A stretch of DNA of 64,000 nucleotides from Euclidia mi (GCA_944739405.2 OX123196.2:54722196-54786195), one strand, 5' to 3'. Shown: positions 11,346 through 22,305, numbered from the stretch's first letter. Notes: generated by a model not told the origin, from the sequence alone. Made by a program: numbers and translations.

Positions 11346-12120
11346 CACATCCGCTTTGTATATAGATGACATTGCCTGTAATGTCATACCCGCTCCGCTA
11401 GCAATTTCGCTTTGTGAAGAGCTTATTCAGCTTTTCAAGCGAGGCCAGTTTGATCTTGTCAAATGGACAAGCAACTCTAAGGAGGTTCTCGCACGCATAC
11501 CAGATTCTCATAAAGCTTCTCCAGACATTGAGTTTGAGAAGTCTGTACCGCATAAGGTTCTCGGTTTACGCTGGGACAAATCCTGCGATAGTTTTCGGTT
11601 TGACGTCTCACCGCCAGATGATAAGTGCGCCGAGCGCACTATGCTGTCCACAGTGGCTCGACTATGGGACATAATGGGTTTTGTGGCTCCCACAATTTTG
11701 TACGCCAAGCTCTTGATCAAAGAGCTTTAGCTATCAAAGTGTGAGTGGGATGAAACACCCCCTGACCATATTGTCGCCGCTTGGGGCCAGTTTTGTATTG
11801 AGCTTACCGCGCTCATTCAAATTACTACTCCGCGTCATCTTGGGTTGGTAGATTGATGTACCATCAACTTAACAGGTTTCGCTGACGCCAGCGAGCGTGC
11901 TTACGGCGGAGTCGTATATCTGCAAGTCCGCATTGGTTCTAACTACTCGGTGCAGTTAGTTTGTGCCAGGTCTAAGGTCTCGCCTGTTAAAACCATTTCG
12001 GTTGCAAGACTGGAGTTGTGCGCGGCCCTTCTGCTGTCTCAGTTGATCCACAAGGTTCAAGACGCAGTTTTGCCCCACAACTCTATTAATAAATATACGC
12101 ATTTTCCGACTCCAAAGTAG
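11346..12120 (+). pseudogene. pol: BEL/Pao reverse transcriptase C-terminus and RNase H
   Basis: Homology starts directly after the array at the catalytic box YIDD (FVYIDDI in the reading frame) and continues with the BEL-type thumb (WTSNSKEVLARIP, HKVLGLRWD, LWDIMGFVAPTI). A TAG at 11728-11730 ends the frame. Downstream the RNase H core is readable: GFADASERAYGGVVYLQ and SVARLELCAALLLSQ, with stops in between (for example TGA near 11854). Both halves are decayed. The sequence upstream of YIDD, including the first catalytic aspartate, is absent. Confidence 0.85.
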
Positions 12121-12480
12121 TGCTCGCTTGGATTCATTCTTCTCCTCATCGCTGGCAGACTTTTGTCGCCAACCGCGTTAGTAAATTGATTGAACTTGTT
12201 CCCGCTACTTGTTTCAATCACATCGCGGGTTATCGTACTCGTCTTCAGGAAGAACTCTCCATAGATCATATTGACTGGAAGTTTATTCCACCAGCATCAC
12301 TACATTTCGGTGGATGTTGGGCAAGCATGGTCAAAGTAATTAAAACGCATCTCTTCAAAGTTATAGGTCAACAGATCCTCTCTTACGAAGAGCCTTTGAC
12401 TGTCCTTGCACAAGTCGAGTCACTGATCAACTCGCTTCCAACTCAGTGAGATCTAGCCTGAAGTTGGACCTACCTCTTAG
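12121..12480 (+). pseudogene. pol: BEL/Pao integrase remnant
   Basis: An RNase H/connection remnant (VVLAWIHSSPHRW, FVANRVSKL) is followed directly by the end of the integrase core (IDWKFIPPASLHFGGCW, LLSYEEPLTVLAQVE-like, INSLPTQ). The zinc-binding domain and most of the DDE core are missing, so a second internal deletion lies between them. The region after 12450 is an AT-rich tail without clear coding sequence, up to the purine tract before the 3' LTR. Confidence 0.8.
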
Positions 12481-12665
12481 TTTAAGTATTTAGTTAGTAG
12501 TTTTCGCTATTATTGAGTTAGTAGTTTTAGCTGAAGTTAATTTAGATTAATTTTATTGTCATATCGCTGTCTTAGCCTATTGAGGGGTTATGCGGTAGTA
12601 CACCCAACATAGCTAAGTTCAATTCTATTTTTTTTTAAAGGCTACCCTTTAGGGCCGGGGGGATA

Positions 12666-13170
12666 TGGTAGCGCCATCTACCTTCCTATCTATAACGAAT
12701 CGCATCAAGATCAATCGTTCCACGTCTAGTGCGAGCGATACCATATTTCCGTCCCGCTCTATCCCACTCCCTGGAAGAGGCACTGCCTTCGCCTGATTCG
12801 TCGCCGCGATCGTCGACGCGAGTGACAGTCCAGGACATTCCGCTCGCTGAGAACGTGTCCGCGATACCGTACCGCGCCGCACTGTTGTATGTGATTTATT
12901 ACCGCTTCCACCAAGGAAAACCCGCTCGCGAATGGTTAATTGAAGTGAAAACAAGCAGCTGCATCACGAAACCACCAGGAGACTGCCCTACGGAAACGAA
13001 GGAGGTTGTATAAGGTAAGTGCCCTCCATCCTTGAAATATCCTATACCCACTCAATCACCCCTTCCCGTAACCATCTCCTAGGCGGCGAAGAACCGCTAT
13101 CCTCTGTATACAGTCCATTTCCTTCTCCAAGTCGCCTAGAACCCTACGGTTTCGGTGTAACGCCGAACCA
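12666..13170 (+). repeat. 3' LTR of the BEL/Pao element
   Basis: It matches the 5' LTR over its full 505 bp with seven substitutions and no indels. It is followed by the second CTACC target duplication. Confidence 0.93.
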
Positions 13171-13225
13171 CTACCCCTTCGGGGAAACAGGCGTGAGTCT
13201 ATGTATGTATGTAAATAAATATATG
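13171..13225 (+). mobile_element. SINE-like repeat, 3' part (split by the BEL element)
   Basis: Continues the repeat broken at 8227: CCTTCGGGGAAACAGGCG then GTCTATGTATGTATGT. The same terminal sequence ends the LINE at 17462-20490 and the copies at 27845-28060, 37345-37460 and 42060-42245. Confidence 0.85.
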
Positions 13226-13380
13226 TTGTTTCTTTTTTTTTGACCCCGGCCGGTCGTTTCACATTTGCACAAAGAGGAACACATTTATATACCGACAAGG
13301 CTTATTGTTTACACTTCTAAAATTGTGACACTTGACACATAGGAAATTAAAGGTAAGCCCAGAAAAGGCAGAGAACTTGT

Positions 13381-13516
13381 TATATTCCATTTCACACACG
13401 AAGGCGCTGGTGACATAATTTCATCTCCGTACAAATAAATGAAAATCAGACGAATATGATCCTAAATAACAAACACCATTACACCACCCGCACCCCCCAA
13501 TGTGAAATGGAGTATA
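13381..13516. mobile_element. Possible MITE with 16-bp terminal inverted repeats
   Basis: TATATTCCATTTCACA at 13381-13396 matches the reverse complement of 13501-13516 at 15 of 16 bases. The interior is not coding. No target duplication was established, so this is tentative. Confidence 0.45.
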
Positions 13517-13606
13517 ATTAAATTAAATTATATAAAATAGATACAAAAAAGAGAAAATAAATAAAATAAAACAACAAAGCTGACTGAAGCTGATAGAACA
13601 ACAATA

Positions 13607-13631
13607 GTCTGACAGGTGTGACCTGTCAGAC
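13607..13631. repeat. Perfect 11-bp hairpin with a 3-base loop
   Basis: GTCTGACAGGT (13607-13617), loop GTG, ACCTGTCAGAC (13621-13631). One of several such structures in the window. Confidence 0.9.
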
Positions 13632-14650
13632 CATTGCTGAATTGTGTGACATACTGACAAATATCAGAAATTAACGTAGCATCCCGTTCAAAAGAAAGAT
13701 TACATATGTACTCTATGACTCGGCATAGGTCTACGAATACAAATACGATCAACGAAAAATGATGGCAACAGCATAAGTACGTAGCACCTCAGCGAACATA
13801 ATGCCAACACGTAATAATCCGTGAGGGTAACATTGTCCCAAAAATAAAACGTTTGCTTAGTCTTGGGACAAAGTCACCATCATGTATGTATTAATAAAAA
13901 TTATGGCATGCATTATTATTATGCAATTTATCTTACATGGTGTGTTAGAACATTTCTATAATCTAAGGTACTAATCACAGACTATTGGGATACTACGATA
14001 CTAATAAAACAAACAATTTAATAGAGACATCATTAAGGACCAGATAAAATTTGTCCATGAATCCCGCTATGCTATGTAATCTGTGCCATGAATTCATGCT
14101 TAGACTAATTATATACCTATGTAGGTACCTATTAAAGAATTCATGCCTTCTACCTTTTGAGAAGAATTCTTTTTTTTTTTTTTTGTGCGTTCACTGCACT
14201 GTCTTTAGCTGTCTCCAGTATTATAATATTAGTCTATGGTCATTAATTGTCTATTGCTGAATGCGTAAGCGTCGGTACCTAGCGCGGGGTTCTCAAATGA
14301 GCCAAATTGACGCCAAGCCATTTGCGAGCTATTTTAGCAGAGGAAATTGAAATTGAAAACATTAATGGCAAATATAATATTATGTAAATATTGTGAAGTC
14401 TTCATTTCTGCTGTTTCTTTGTGTGTGTGTGTGTCATGAACTATCTTACAATAATGCTTTTGATAATATTAGGGTGTGTACTGTGTATAAGTTAAAATTG
14501 GGAAAAGATGAATGGCAATAACAACAAACAACTGAAACAACTAAGGAGAGGAGTTTTATAGTTATAAGACAATCCAAAACTAGCTGGCCGAAGAAACAAA
14601 CAATCACAGGGAACTCATCCCAATGCTCCACAATACTCGCAGTAGGTAAG
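13632..14650. other. No gene; poly-T and (TG)n tracts
   Basis: Contains a T run near 14168-14184 and a short (GT)n run near 14418-14434. No coding sequence or element was recognised. Confidence 0.5.
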
Positions 14651-14651
14651 T

Positions 14652-15023
14652 TTAGTTTTGTATTAATTGTTCATTTAGCAGATATTGCTTATAGTTTTTA
14701 CTGAAGCTGAAACTTGATTTTAGAGTTCTTAACGGTGGCGGCAAGTTGTTCCATATACGTGATGCTGTTACTTTTAAACTTGCACCAAAAGCAGCCGAAT
14801 GATGTCTCGGTATAATCAACAGGCTTGTGGAACCCCTAGTTTTATGTTGATTTATGTCCCTAGACCAAGTAAGTTTTTTGTGGAGGTATGCCGGCCTCCC
14901 TGTGGACACCACACCAAAAAGGAGAGAAGCAAGGTGAAGTTTCCTGCGTGAAGCCATTCTTAAAATCTTATTTTTATTATGGATAGGTGTAATGTGTGAA
15001 CGTGGTGGCACATTCAAAAGTTT
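14652..15023 (-). pseudogene. 5'-truncated LINE fragment, reverse transcriptase C-terminus
   Basis: Reading leftward, the frame matches the end of the reverse transcriptase at 2691-4457: PPRSHITP, ASRRKLHLASLLFGVVSTG, RIWNNLPPPLRTL. Only the last ~120 residues remain, which is the usual 5' truncation of LINE copies. Its 5' end abuts the envelope-like sequence at about 15023, so it probably inserted there. Confidence 0.8.
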
Positions 15024-15842
15024 TTTTAGTAAAACAAAATATTTTAGTAACAAAAACAACTTTAAATTCTATACAAAGTATTGTCAATCAAGTAAGTTCC
15101 AATGAACAACAGTTAAATAGCGCTGTTGAAATGTTATCTATTAATCAAAGAAACTTGACCTTGTTATCGGACACTTTACTTATAAAATAAAAAAAATAAA
15201 TAAAATTATCAGTATGCTGGAAGGAAGTTTGTTAACTCTGTCCTTTAAATTAGAAGATATTATTAATGGCCTTATGTTTAGTAAATCAGATATTTTGTAC
15301 CCCTCCATTATCACTCCAAAACAATTATTTTCCGAATTAGTTGAAAACTATAGATTTTTGGCAGATTATCGTCAAATGCCCATCAGTTTGTCTCTGGATA
15401 ATATATACACCGCTATTTTTTAATTAGTACAAAAAATTTAACAGAGCACTAAGTATTTTTAACTGATCATATTTATAAAGTAAAAAAATAAAATACTAAG
15501 TCCCAAAACTGTCTCAAAACTGACCACAAAAATACGTGATAATTGGTAAATGCAATACTAATACTATGACCGACCCGCGCACAATTATAGTAAAATGAAC
15601 CATTGATAAATTTCCAAACCCCTCCCATGCCCCTCTGCGCCTGCGCCACGCCCCGACGATGCAACAAACAGTGCTAAATTGCTAGCGAAAGTAAGCGTAT
15701 CTAATTTCGTTGCAAAAGTTAATTGTTCGTCTACGTTTGCCCGACGCGATGGCCTATCATATCAGTTCATATCACGGGAGTATGTAGCTATGCTTTGTGC
15801 GTTCTTTTTGAGTTGAAAAATCCCGAGTGCAGCTGTATACCC

Positions 15843-15961
15843 ATGGACATCTTATTGTGAGTGTACAAAAGTGAGCCGGACAGTGTCAAACAATTAAAGC
15901 AGTGCATATTGGATGCTTTTGACAACGGCGGTGGACATTTCGAAGGACAATGGAAATACTT
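15843..15961 (+). other. Gene-like fragment with splice donor inside the TA-flanked element
   Basis: An ATG at 15843 opens five codons, then TGA (15858), after which the same frame runs SEPDSVKQLKQCILDAF and GHFEGQWKYL up to a consensus donor GTAAGT at 15962. Another donor-like GTGAGT overlaps the TGA at 15857. Base composition is richer in G+C than the AT-rich element ends. I do not recognise the protein. It could be a captured host 5' exon or a relic of the element's own gene. Confidence 0.35.
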
Positions 15962-16003
15962 GTAAGTTTAGTAAATAATACGTACTTAAGTAAATAATAA
16001 TTT

Positions 16004-16098
16004 GATGCGGGCGGCTCAAAATTGGTCTATGTTCTCCACACAACTTGAGGAAGGCCTATGTCCAGCAGTGGACGTCTTTAGGCTGACATGATGATGAT
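16004..16098 (+). mobile_element. 5'-truncated RTE-type LINE tail
   Basis: GATGCGGGCGGCTCA, GGCCTATGTCCAGCAGTGG and GCTGACATGATGATGAT match the 3' end of the RTE element that ends near 57.41 kb. Confidence 0.85.
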
Positions 16099-17474
16099 AA
16101 AATAATATTTGTAAATAGCAGGTGATTCTAACTTCATAAATACGCCAAAATTACTCTTTTCTTTTAGTCCAGAACACCTTCTTTTATTTTGATATTTGTT
16201 TGCTTTCTAATTACATACCTCCGTATTTAATTACTTGTTAAACGATAAATTTTACCGGTCCTAAGCCCGAATGAAGTATGAAGGAGAGGGTAGAATTAAC
16301 AAAATTAAAAAATAATTACCAACATTTATTATTTTTCTTCATTTTATTTTCTATGGCTACCTACATCATAAGTGCGACAGAGAGAATGCGAATGAGCAGG
16401 ATGGAATATTATCAATGAATTAGTGAATAGATTGTAAAATATGACTATGATTTAAGTGAGATTTTCTACAAAAAACAAATGATAATAACTTTGCTCTTTA
16501 ATGATATAATGAAATTCTTACGTCAGATATATGATAATAATATCTTCGCTAATCTGTCCTTAAAGTTTTTGTACTAATTAAAAAATAATGGTGTATATAA
16601 TTATGAATATATCGGAAATTTCTAGTTATTTTCACAATAATAAAATAGTTTTTGTTCTGAGAATACCTCTTGTAACAAATAAGAATTATAATCTACACCA
16701 CTGCATACCATTCCCAGTCGCAATAGGTAACCAAACATACTCCACCATAGTTCCTTCAACTAAATATATAGCTATAACTAGAGATAGATCATTTTATGTT
16801 AAATTAGATACCTTAAGTAGTTGTAAGATAATTAATAAGCTGTACTTTATGTGTGAAACGACACCTACTCTAGCTCCGCAACGCCGATCTGTGAATCGGA
16901 AATTATTTCTAAGGTTTTAAGTTCCGTGCCCTATCAGTGTGAAACAAAATTCATTCAAGGTGATTTAGAAATTTGGCAAAGATTATCAAATAATAAATGG
17001 ATATTTGTAATAAATGGCAAGTAAAAATTATCAATAGATTGTCACGAATCAAATAATACTGAATTACCAATCTCAGGCACAGGAATCTTAAACCTTCCGA
17101 TACATTGTATCGCGTATTATAAAGCATCAAGGTTAATTCCAAAATACAGTAAAATCATTACACTTCAAGAAATTCACTCTAATTTAGATTTATTAAATGA
17201 CACATGCTGTATTTTCAAAAATTCGTCAAATCGAAATCAAAAACTCCAGTATTAAACTTAAAGAATATTAACCTTGATTCTTTAATATCGGAACAAACCA
17301 AAGCATCAGATTTAATTGTCAAAAACCTTGTTAGTTTAATTGATAGACCGCATATAATACTATATGGTGCATATTATTCATATACAACTATTGTAATCTC
17401 AATTGTAGTTTTAATTTTGATTTGTTTTCTTTTGTATAAAATTATTAAGAAAGCCGGAAAGCCGATTTGCAACA

Positions 17475-18985
17475 TTGAATGTTGGCGGTGGAATGGACGG
17501 AAAATTGTATGAAGTATACCAGATGATGGATGATAGAAAGATTGATGTTCTGTGTGTGAATGAAACGAAAAAGAAAGGATGTGGCACTACCAAGCATGGC
17601 AGCTACACGGCGTATTGGTCCGGAGTAGATAGTACCACCAGAGCCTGCAAGGGAATTGGTTTAGTACTGTCTGAGCGAATGAATGAGTGCGTAAAAGAGT
17701 TTGAATGTGTAAATGCAAGGCTACTATGGATGAGAATGAAAGTAGGACTTACTCGTCTTCTTATTGTAGGGGTTTACGCCCCGGTCAATATAGTAACGGG
17801 TATGTCACAACATGAGCAAGACGAAAGGCAGGAGTTTTGGGAGAGTTTAAGAGAGATTCTGACGACTTGTAAGGATAATGAAAGATTGATTTTGTTAGGT
17901 GATTTCAATGGATGGGTGGGAGTAAAGCGATATGGATTTGAAAGGGTTTTAGGTGGATTCGGTGATAAGAGTGTGAACGAAAATGGAAAAGAACTGATTG
18001 AGGTTTGTTTGGAGTGGAGCCTTTGTGTGACAAACACCATGTTTGATCACAAAAAGATACATTTGTATACACGTGAGGCGAAAAATGTTAGAAGAAGTAT
18101 GATTGATTTTGTAATAGTAGATGAACGACTGAGAAAGAATGTGTTGGATACGAGAGTGTTTCGAGGGATCGGCATCCATACAGAAAACTTTTTGGTGTTA
18201 AGCCGGATAAGTGGGCTCTTTAGAGGATGGCGACACCGAGAAAATAATCAAGAGAGGGTCTTGGAAAGAATAAAAGTAGAAAATCTGCAAGAGAAAGATG
18301 TGAAAAATGAGTATAAACGAAGATTGATAGCAAGATTTGAGAGGTTTGATGGCATAAATGATATGGATGAATTATGGCATTCCTTTAAAGAAGATGTAGT
18401 ATGTGTAGCGTCTGAAGTATGTGGTGTGATCAAGAGAAGGAAACTACGAAAGGTTAAGAATACATGGTGGGACAAGGATGTACAATCAGCAGTATCAGAG
18501 AAGAAAAAAGCGTGGTTAGATTGGTTGGCTGCCAGAGCAAATGAAAGAATGGGAAAGGCAACGAGTGATGACATAGATGAAGCAAGAAAGGAGTTTGTTA
18601 GGTGTAAAATAATAGTGAAAGAAATGGTTAAAAGGAGAAAAGCGGAACAGAAAGATGAGTTTGATAGTAGATTATCTGACGACTTTCGGAGAAACATTAA
18701 GTTTTTCTGGAAATCTGTTCGTGCAGTTCGAGGAAAAACTCAATCCTCAGAATACACAGCAATCAGAGACAAGAATGGAAAGATACTGAATGGTGAATCT
18801 TGTGTGCTGAAGAGATGAAAAGAGTATTTTGAAGGATTATTTGAAAGAACGACGACAGAGACATCAACAGGTGAAATGAATGATAATGATAGCAATGATG
18901 AAAGCGATATTGGCGTGGATGAGATTTTGAAGGCACTGGCCAGTATGAAATTAGGTAAGGCTGCAGGGTATGATAGGATTCGGCT
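17475..18985 (+). pseudogene. LINE endonuclease and linker
   Basis: The frame shows endonuclease motifs in order: LNVGGGMDG, DVLCVNETK, GIGLVLS, VGVYAPV, LLGDFNGWVG, SMIDFVIVD and a degenerate C-terminal motif (HTENFLVLS where SDH is usual). A basic helical linker follows (TWWDKDVQSAVSEKKKAW, FWKSVRAVRGKT). An in-frame TGA at 18816-18818, probably a former TGG, interrupts it just before KEYFEGLFER, the lead-in to the polymerase. The ORF continues in frame to about 18985 (LGKAAGYDRI), where the frame shifts. Confidence 0.85.
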
Positions 18986-20340
18986 AACAACTTAAGGCTG
19001 GACAGGGCATCATAGTTAGTCAGCTGCAGCGTTTATTTAACTTTTGCTGGAGCACCGGCCTGGTACCTGATGACTGAGCCACAGCAGTAGTTGTGCCTCT
19101 TTATAAAGGAAAAGGCTCGCAACAAGACTGCAAAAACTATAGAGGCATTAGCCTTCTCAGCATTGTTGGCAAATTGTATGCGAAGGTACTGATTAAAAGA
19201 GTTATGAAAGTAACCGACAAGAAAATATGGGATGTACAAGCGGGATTCCGAAAGGGTATGGGGTGTACGGATCAAGTCTTTTCCTTGCGATGCATAGCCG
19301 AGAAATTTTTGGCCAAAGGTCAAAAGGTCTACTGCGCATTCGTGGATTTGGAAAAGGCTTATGATAAAGTGGTGAGGAATTAAATGTGGTCGGTACTGTC
19401 GATGTATCGGGTGAACAGCAGCCTCATACGAGCTCTGAAATCCCTTTATGGGGATTCTAGAGCTTGTGTGAGGATAAACGGGCCATACACTGACTGGTTT
19501 ACCATCAACACAGGTGTTAGACAGGGATGTGTAGCGTCGCCGTGGCTGTTCAACCTCTTCATGGACAGTTGTTTGCAAGATTAGAAACATAGTGATTGTG
19601 GATTAAGGATGAATGAGTTACTTGTCAAATGCCTCCTTTATGCTGATGATCGGGTTATGCTTGCGTCTTCAGCGGAGGTGTTGCAGGAGATGGTAACAAT
19701 CATGCATGGTGCGTTAGAGAGGAAAGGAATGAAAGTGAATGTAAGTAAAACGAAAGTTATGGTTTTTGAAAAGGAGGAATGCGTTACGGCTTGTAATATT
19801 ATGATCGATGGACAGCGAGTGGAGCAAGTGAATGAGTTTGTATATTTAGGAACGCTGGTTACAAGAGATGGTAAGAATGTAAAAGATATTGAAAGAAACG
19901 TTAATGCAGGTAATAGAGTGAATGGAGCTCTGAAGGCCTTTATGAATAGCCAAAACGTGTCCAAAAAGACACGTTTGGCTGTGCATAGAGGGGTGTTAGT
20001 ACCTACTCTTATGTATGGTAGTGATAGTTGGGTATGGCAGAAGAGTCATGAATGTAGAATAAATGCTGCAGAAATGAGAACACTGAGAAGTATGTGTGGT
20101 GTTTCTCTGACTGACAGAATAAAGAATTGTGTGATAAGAGAGTGTTGTGGGGTAAAAGAAGATATAGTGACAAGCATCGAGAGAGGTATGCTAAGATGGT
20201 TTGGGCACGTGGAGAGGAAGGATGACGAAAGACTGACCAAGCTGATATATAAGGCAAGTGTGGAAGGGACAGGACGAAGGGGAAGACCTAGGCGGACGTT
20301 CTCCGACCAGATTGGAGACATCCTAAAAACAGGCAGGTGA
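18986..20340 (+). pseudogene. LINE reverse transcriptase
   Basis: After the frameshift, the polymerase reads VVVPLYKGKGSQQDCKNYRG, SIVGKLYAKVLIKRV, AGFRKGMGCTDQVF, FVDLEKAYDKV, GVRQGCVASPWLFNLFMD and the catalytic LLYADD at about 19630. The C-terminal part has VYLGTLVTRDGK, MYGSDSWVWQK and a WFGHVERKDDERL motif typical of RTE-like enzymes. Stops within the frame are TGA near 19076, TAA at 19381-19383 and TAG at 19582-19584; at least two could be single transitions from TGG or a similar codon. All motifs are otherwise preserved, so decay is mostly by point mutation. Confidence 0.87.
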
Positions 20341-20723
20341 GAAGTACCCTGAACAGAAGAGCAGGCATGAGGAATCTGATGGGAGTGAATGAAGCAAGAT
20401 AGATATGTCAGGATCGTTGCAAATGGCATTCCGTAGTCTCTGCCTACCCCTCCGGGAAACAGGCGTAAGTCTATGTATGTATGTATGTACTTGACAAAAT
20501 TTCACCGGTTTATGAATAGCTTTACAAGGGTGAGAGAATTGATCTATATTCACCTGTATAGTGTACGTCGCTTTCATTAATGTTCACTGTCTCCGGTGCA
20601 TGAATATTATACGTAATGAAATCTATTACAGTTATACAGTAAATTATTCAAGACCGCAAACAAATGTCTGTTTATAACTTCCATAAAAACATTACAAAAC
20701 TATGTCCAAAATAGTGGGAGATT

Positions 20724-20949
20724 GGGTGAAGGATTAAGAATACGGAATGTCACCACCCCATATCATCCCATGGGTGTCGTAAGAGCTGACGGAGGGAGCA
20801 TATTATGAAGAGAACAGCACTGTAAGAGAAGGAAAACTTGATGCAAACCCTACACCAACCCGTTTGGCCAGCGTGGTATAGTAGGCCAATTCCTCCATTC
20901 AAAGGAGAGTCTTAGTCCAGCCGTGGACTGTTAAAGGCTGATGATAATG
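20724..20949 (+). mobile_element. Short retroposon (SINE-like), copy B
   Basis: 226 bp, homologous to 587-814. It is flanked by perfect 11-bp direct repeats AGTGGGAGATT at 20713-20723 and 20950-20960. Confidence 0.9.
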
Positions 20950-20960
20950 AGTGGGAGATT

Positions 20961-21300
20961 ATTCATAATTTGGCAACTTTACACCCACATAGACGCTCGT
21001 GTCCGAACAGTGCAGTCGCCAAATGTCACGCACACATAGCTGTCAACGTGCCTCACTTTGATGAATGCGCTCCGTCTGCCTTTTGTTCTAATAATCTCAG
21101 CAAACTGCTATACTAACGCGCGTGTGTATCGATACAGATGCGCCGGTGCGGCGCGTTTGTATCGATACAAACGACAACAAACTGCTCTGTAGGATAAAAG
21201 CGCGCCGTCGACGCGCGTTTTTGAAACGCGCGTCGACGGCGCGTTTAAAAAACGTGGTTTGCACAGGCCCTAAAGTTCAGATTTTTGTTTTTATTTCAGA
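20961..21300. repeat. CpG-rich segment with two hairpins having 3-base loops
   Basis: Hairpin 1: arms 21125-21145 and 21149-21169 (21 bp, two mismatches), loop GTG, containing TGTATCGATACA. Hairpin 2: perfect 20-bp arms 21201-21220 and 21224-21243, loop TTG, containing CGCCGTCGACGCGCG. The segment may be a MITE core, but outer ends were not found. Confidence 0.8.
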
Positions 21301-21507
21301 CTAGAGACGGCCAGCAGCTACGCCTGCATTTTTTAAAAATTTACCCGTTTTGACCGATCCTGTGGGAATTTCGGGAAATCCCTTCTTAGTGCACCCCTAC
21401 GGTCCTCGAGGAAAGTGCATGCCAAATTTCAGCTTCTTGCGCCCAATATTTTCGGCTGTAGCGTGTCTGTCAGTCAGTCAGTAACGCAAGGATTTTATAT
21501 ATTAAGA
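21301..21507 (-). mobile_element. Non-autonomous Helitron-type repeat, copy 1
   Basis: On the minus strand it begins TCTTAATATATAAAATCC and ends CTAG, inserted between A (21300) and T (21508) without target duplication, the Helitron pattern. 207 bp. Full-length relatives: 36485-36692 and 51587-51792. Confidence 0.85.
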
Positions 21508-22039
21508 TTTATTATAGTAATACATTTATATATTTAGTATTGTTGTTCAGTGCAATAAATTGTGTTCGAACACGCTATTACCAGTCCTACAAATTGTATG
21601 CGCAGTGACTTCAAATTCGGATAACAGTTGGGCCATTAGTTCCTAAGTATTAGCACGGTATTTATCTCGCATTAAATGTTTAGCCCAGTACAGAACAGTA
21701 AATGCCCTCCAAATAAACGGCCAGTGTTCTTGAAGTGTTTAATTTGCATCAGTATTGGATTTGTGGTTTTCAGTACTTCACATAGATTTAGCGTTGGTAA
21801 ACGGTTGATTGAGAGAGCAGCGATAGCTGAGTGGAGAGACCGACAGACTGCTATGCAGAGGGTCTCGGGTTCGAATCCACGGCATGCACCAATGTCTTTT
21901 CGAAGTTATTGGCGTTAAGGCACTTACAACCGCTATTAAGTTGAGCTGTTGCTGTCACTGTCGGATTGTATACATAAGAAAGAGAAGCGCGACGACAACG
22001 GGACGGACGTTCAGAACTTTTTACAAACCAAAAAATTTG

Positions 22040-22076
22040 CAATCAAAACATTTTCTGTAAGAAAATGTTTTGATTG
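22040..22076. repeat. Perfect 17-bp hairpin, 3-base loop
   Basis: Arms 22040-22056 and 22060-22076 around loop GTA; arm contains CAATCAAAACATTTTCT. Confidence 0.95.
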
Positions 22077-22262
22077 GATTAAAAAAATAAAACAGTATTT
22101 AGTAAGTATGTTGCTTATTGAATAATTTGTCAAAAAATCATAATGATTGTATGTATTTTAATATGGTTTTTATTCCTTAAAATATTTTTAGAGGTATCTT
22201 TGTAATTTTTTTCTATCGTTTTAAAGTTAGTTGTATAATGTTTTCAACACACTACTTAAATA

Positions 22263-22305
22263 GATTATATCCTGAAGAATATATGATATTCTTCAGGATA
22301 TAATC
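22263..22305. repeat. Perfect 20-bp hairpin, 3-base loop
   Basis: Arms 22263-22282 and 22286-22305 around loop ATG; arm GATTATATCCTGAAGAATAT. Confidence 0.95.

Larger units (their letters stand above)
8228..13170 (+). mobile_element. BEL/Pao LTR retrotransposon, internally deleted
   Basis: Two 505-bp LTRs (8228-8732 and 12666-13170) start TGGTAGCGCC and end CCGAACCA. They differ at seven positions by my count (about 1.4%), so insertion is fairly recent. A 5-bp target duplication CTACC lies at 8223-8227 and 13171-13175, typical of BEL/Pao. A short purine run (GGGGGGATA) precedes the 3' LTR. Inside are an intact gag, an out-of-frame protease, a TAYGC array, the C-terminal part of reverse transcriptase with RNase H, and a small part of integrase. 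The element cannot encode a full pol. No convincing TGG primer-binding site was seen after the 5' LTR. Confidence 0.93.
15416..16585. mobile_element. DNA transposon-like element with TA target duplication
   Basis: Ends are a perfect 20-bp inverted repeat, TTTTTTAATTAGTACAAAAA, with looser similarity for a few more bases. TA dinucleotides flank both sides (15414-15415, 16586-16587), as for Tc1/mariner-type insertions. The envelope-like coding sequence resumes directly on the far side. No transposase was recognised, so the element is non-autonomous. It contains a GC-richer gene-like stretch (about 15570-15961) and a 5'-truncated RTE copy at 16004-16098. Confidence 0.85.
15022..17460 (+). pseudogene. 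env: Errantivirus-like envelope gene remnant, split by a transposon
   Basis: Pieces of one protein are readable in order: a helical segment rich in Q/N/L (about 15024-15190), a segment to 15415, then from 16588 a cysteine-containing ectodomain part (HHCIPFPV, MCETTPTLA), a decayed stretch with GTGILNLPIHC near 17075-17105, and a hydrophobic segment of about 23 residues (17360-17435) followed by a short basic tail. This is the C-terminal half of the membrane fusion protein of insect errantiviruses, a family related to the baculovirus F protein. The 5' part, any gag/pol and LTRs are absent. Breaks include frame changes near 15195 and 16920, several stops, and a 1170-bp insertion after 15415. 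It is a fossil. Confidence 0.7.
17462..20490 (+). mobile_element. Non-LTR retrotransposon with (ATGT)n tail
   Basis: An endonuclease-reverse transcriptase reading region is followed by a 3' tail with CTCTGCCTACCCCT, GGGAAACAGGCGTAAG and TATGTATGTATGTATGTA. The 5' end is truncated inside the first endonuclease motif (ATLNVGGG), joining directly to the envelope remnant. The enzyme is RTE-like in organisation (single ORF); the exact clade is not certain. Confidence 0.85.

Noticed and set aside
11100..11369. Long open frames through the repeat array
   Set aside because: The TAYGC unit has no stop in any of these frames; the encoded repeat peptide is an artefact of the minisatellite.
18248..18697. 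149-residue minus-strand ORF
   Set aside because: Antisense shadow of the LINE endonuclease linker.
19951..19980. Inverted repeat AACGTGTC/GACACGTT
   Set aside because: Lies inside the LINE reverse transcriptase coding sequence with a bulge; the coding constraint explains most of it.
21813..21914. Possible tRNA gene
   Set aside because: A and B boxes are present but no cloverleaf or acceptor stem; other copies and target duplications show it is a SINE head.
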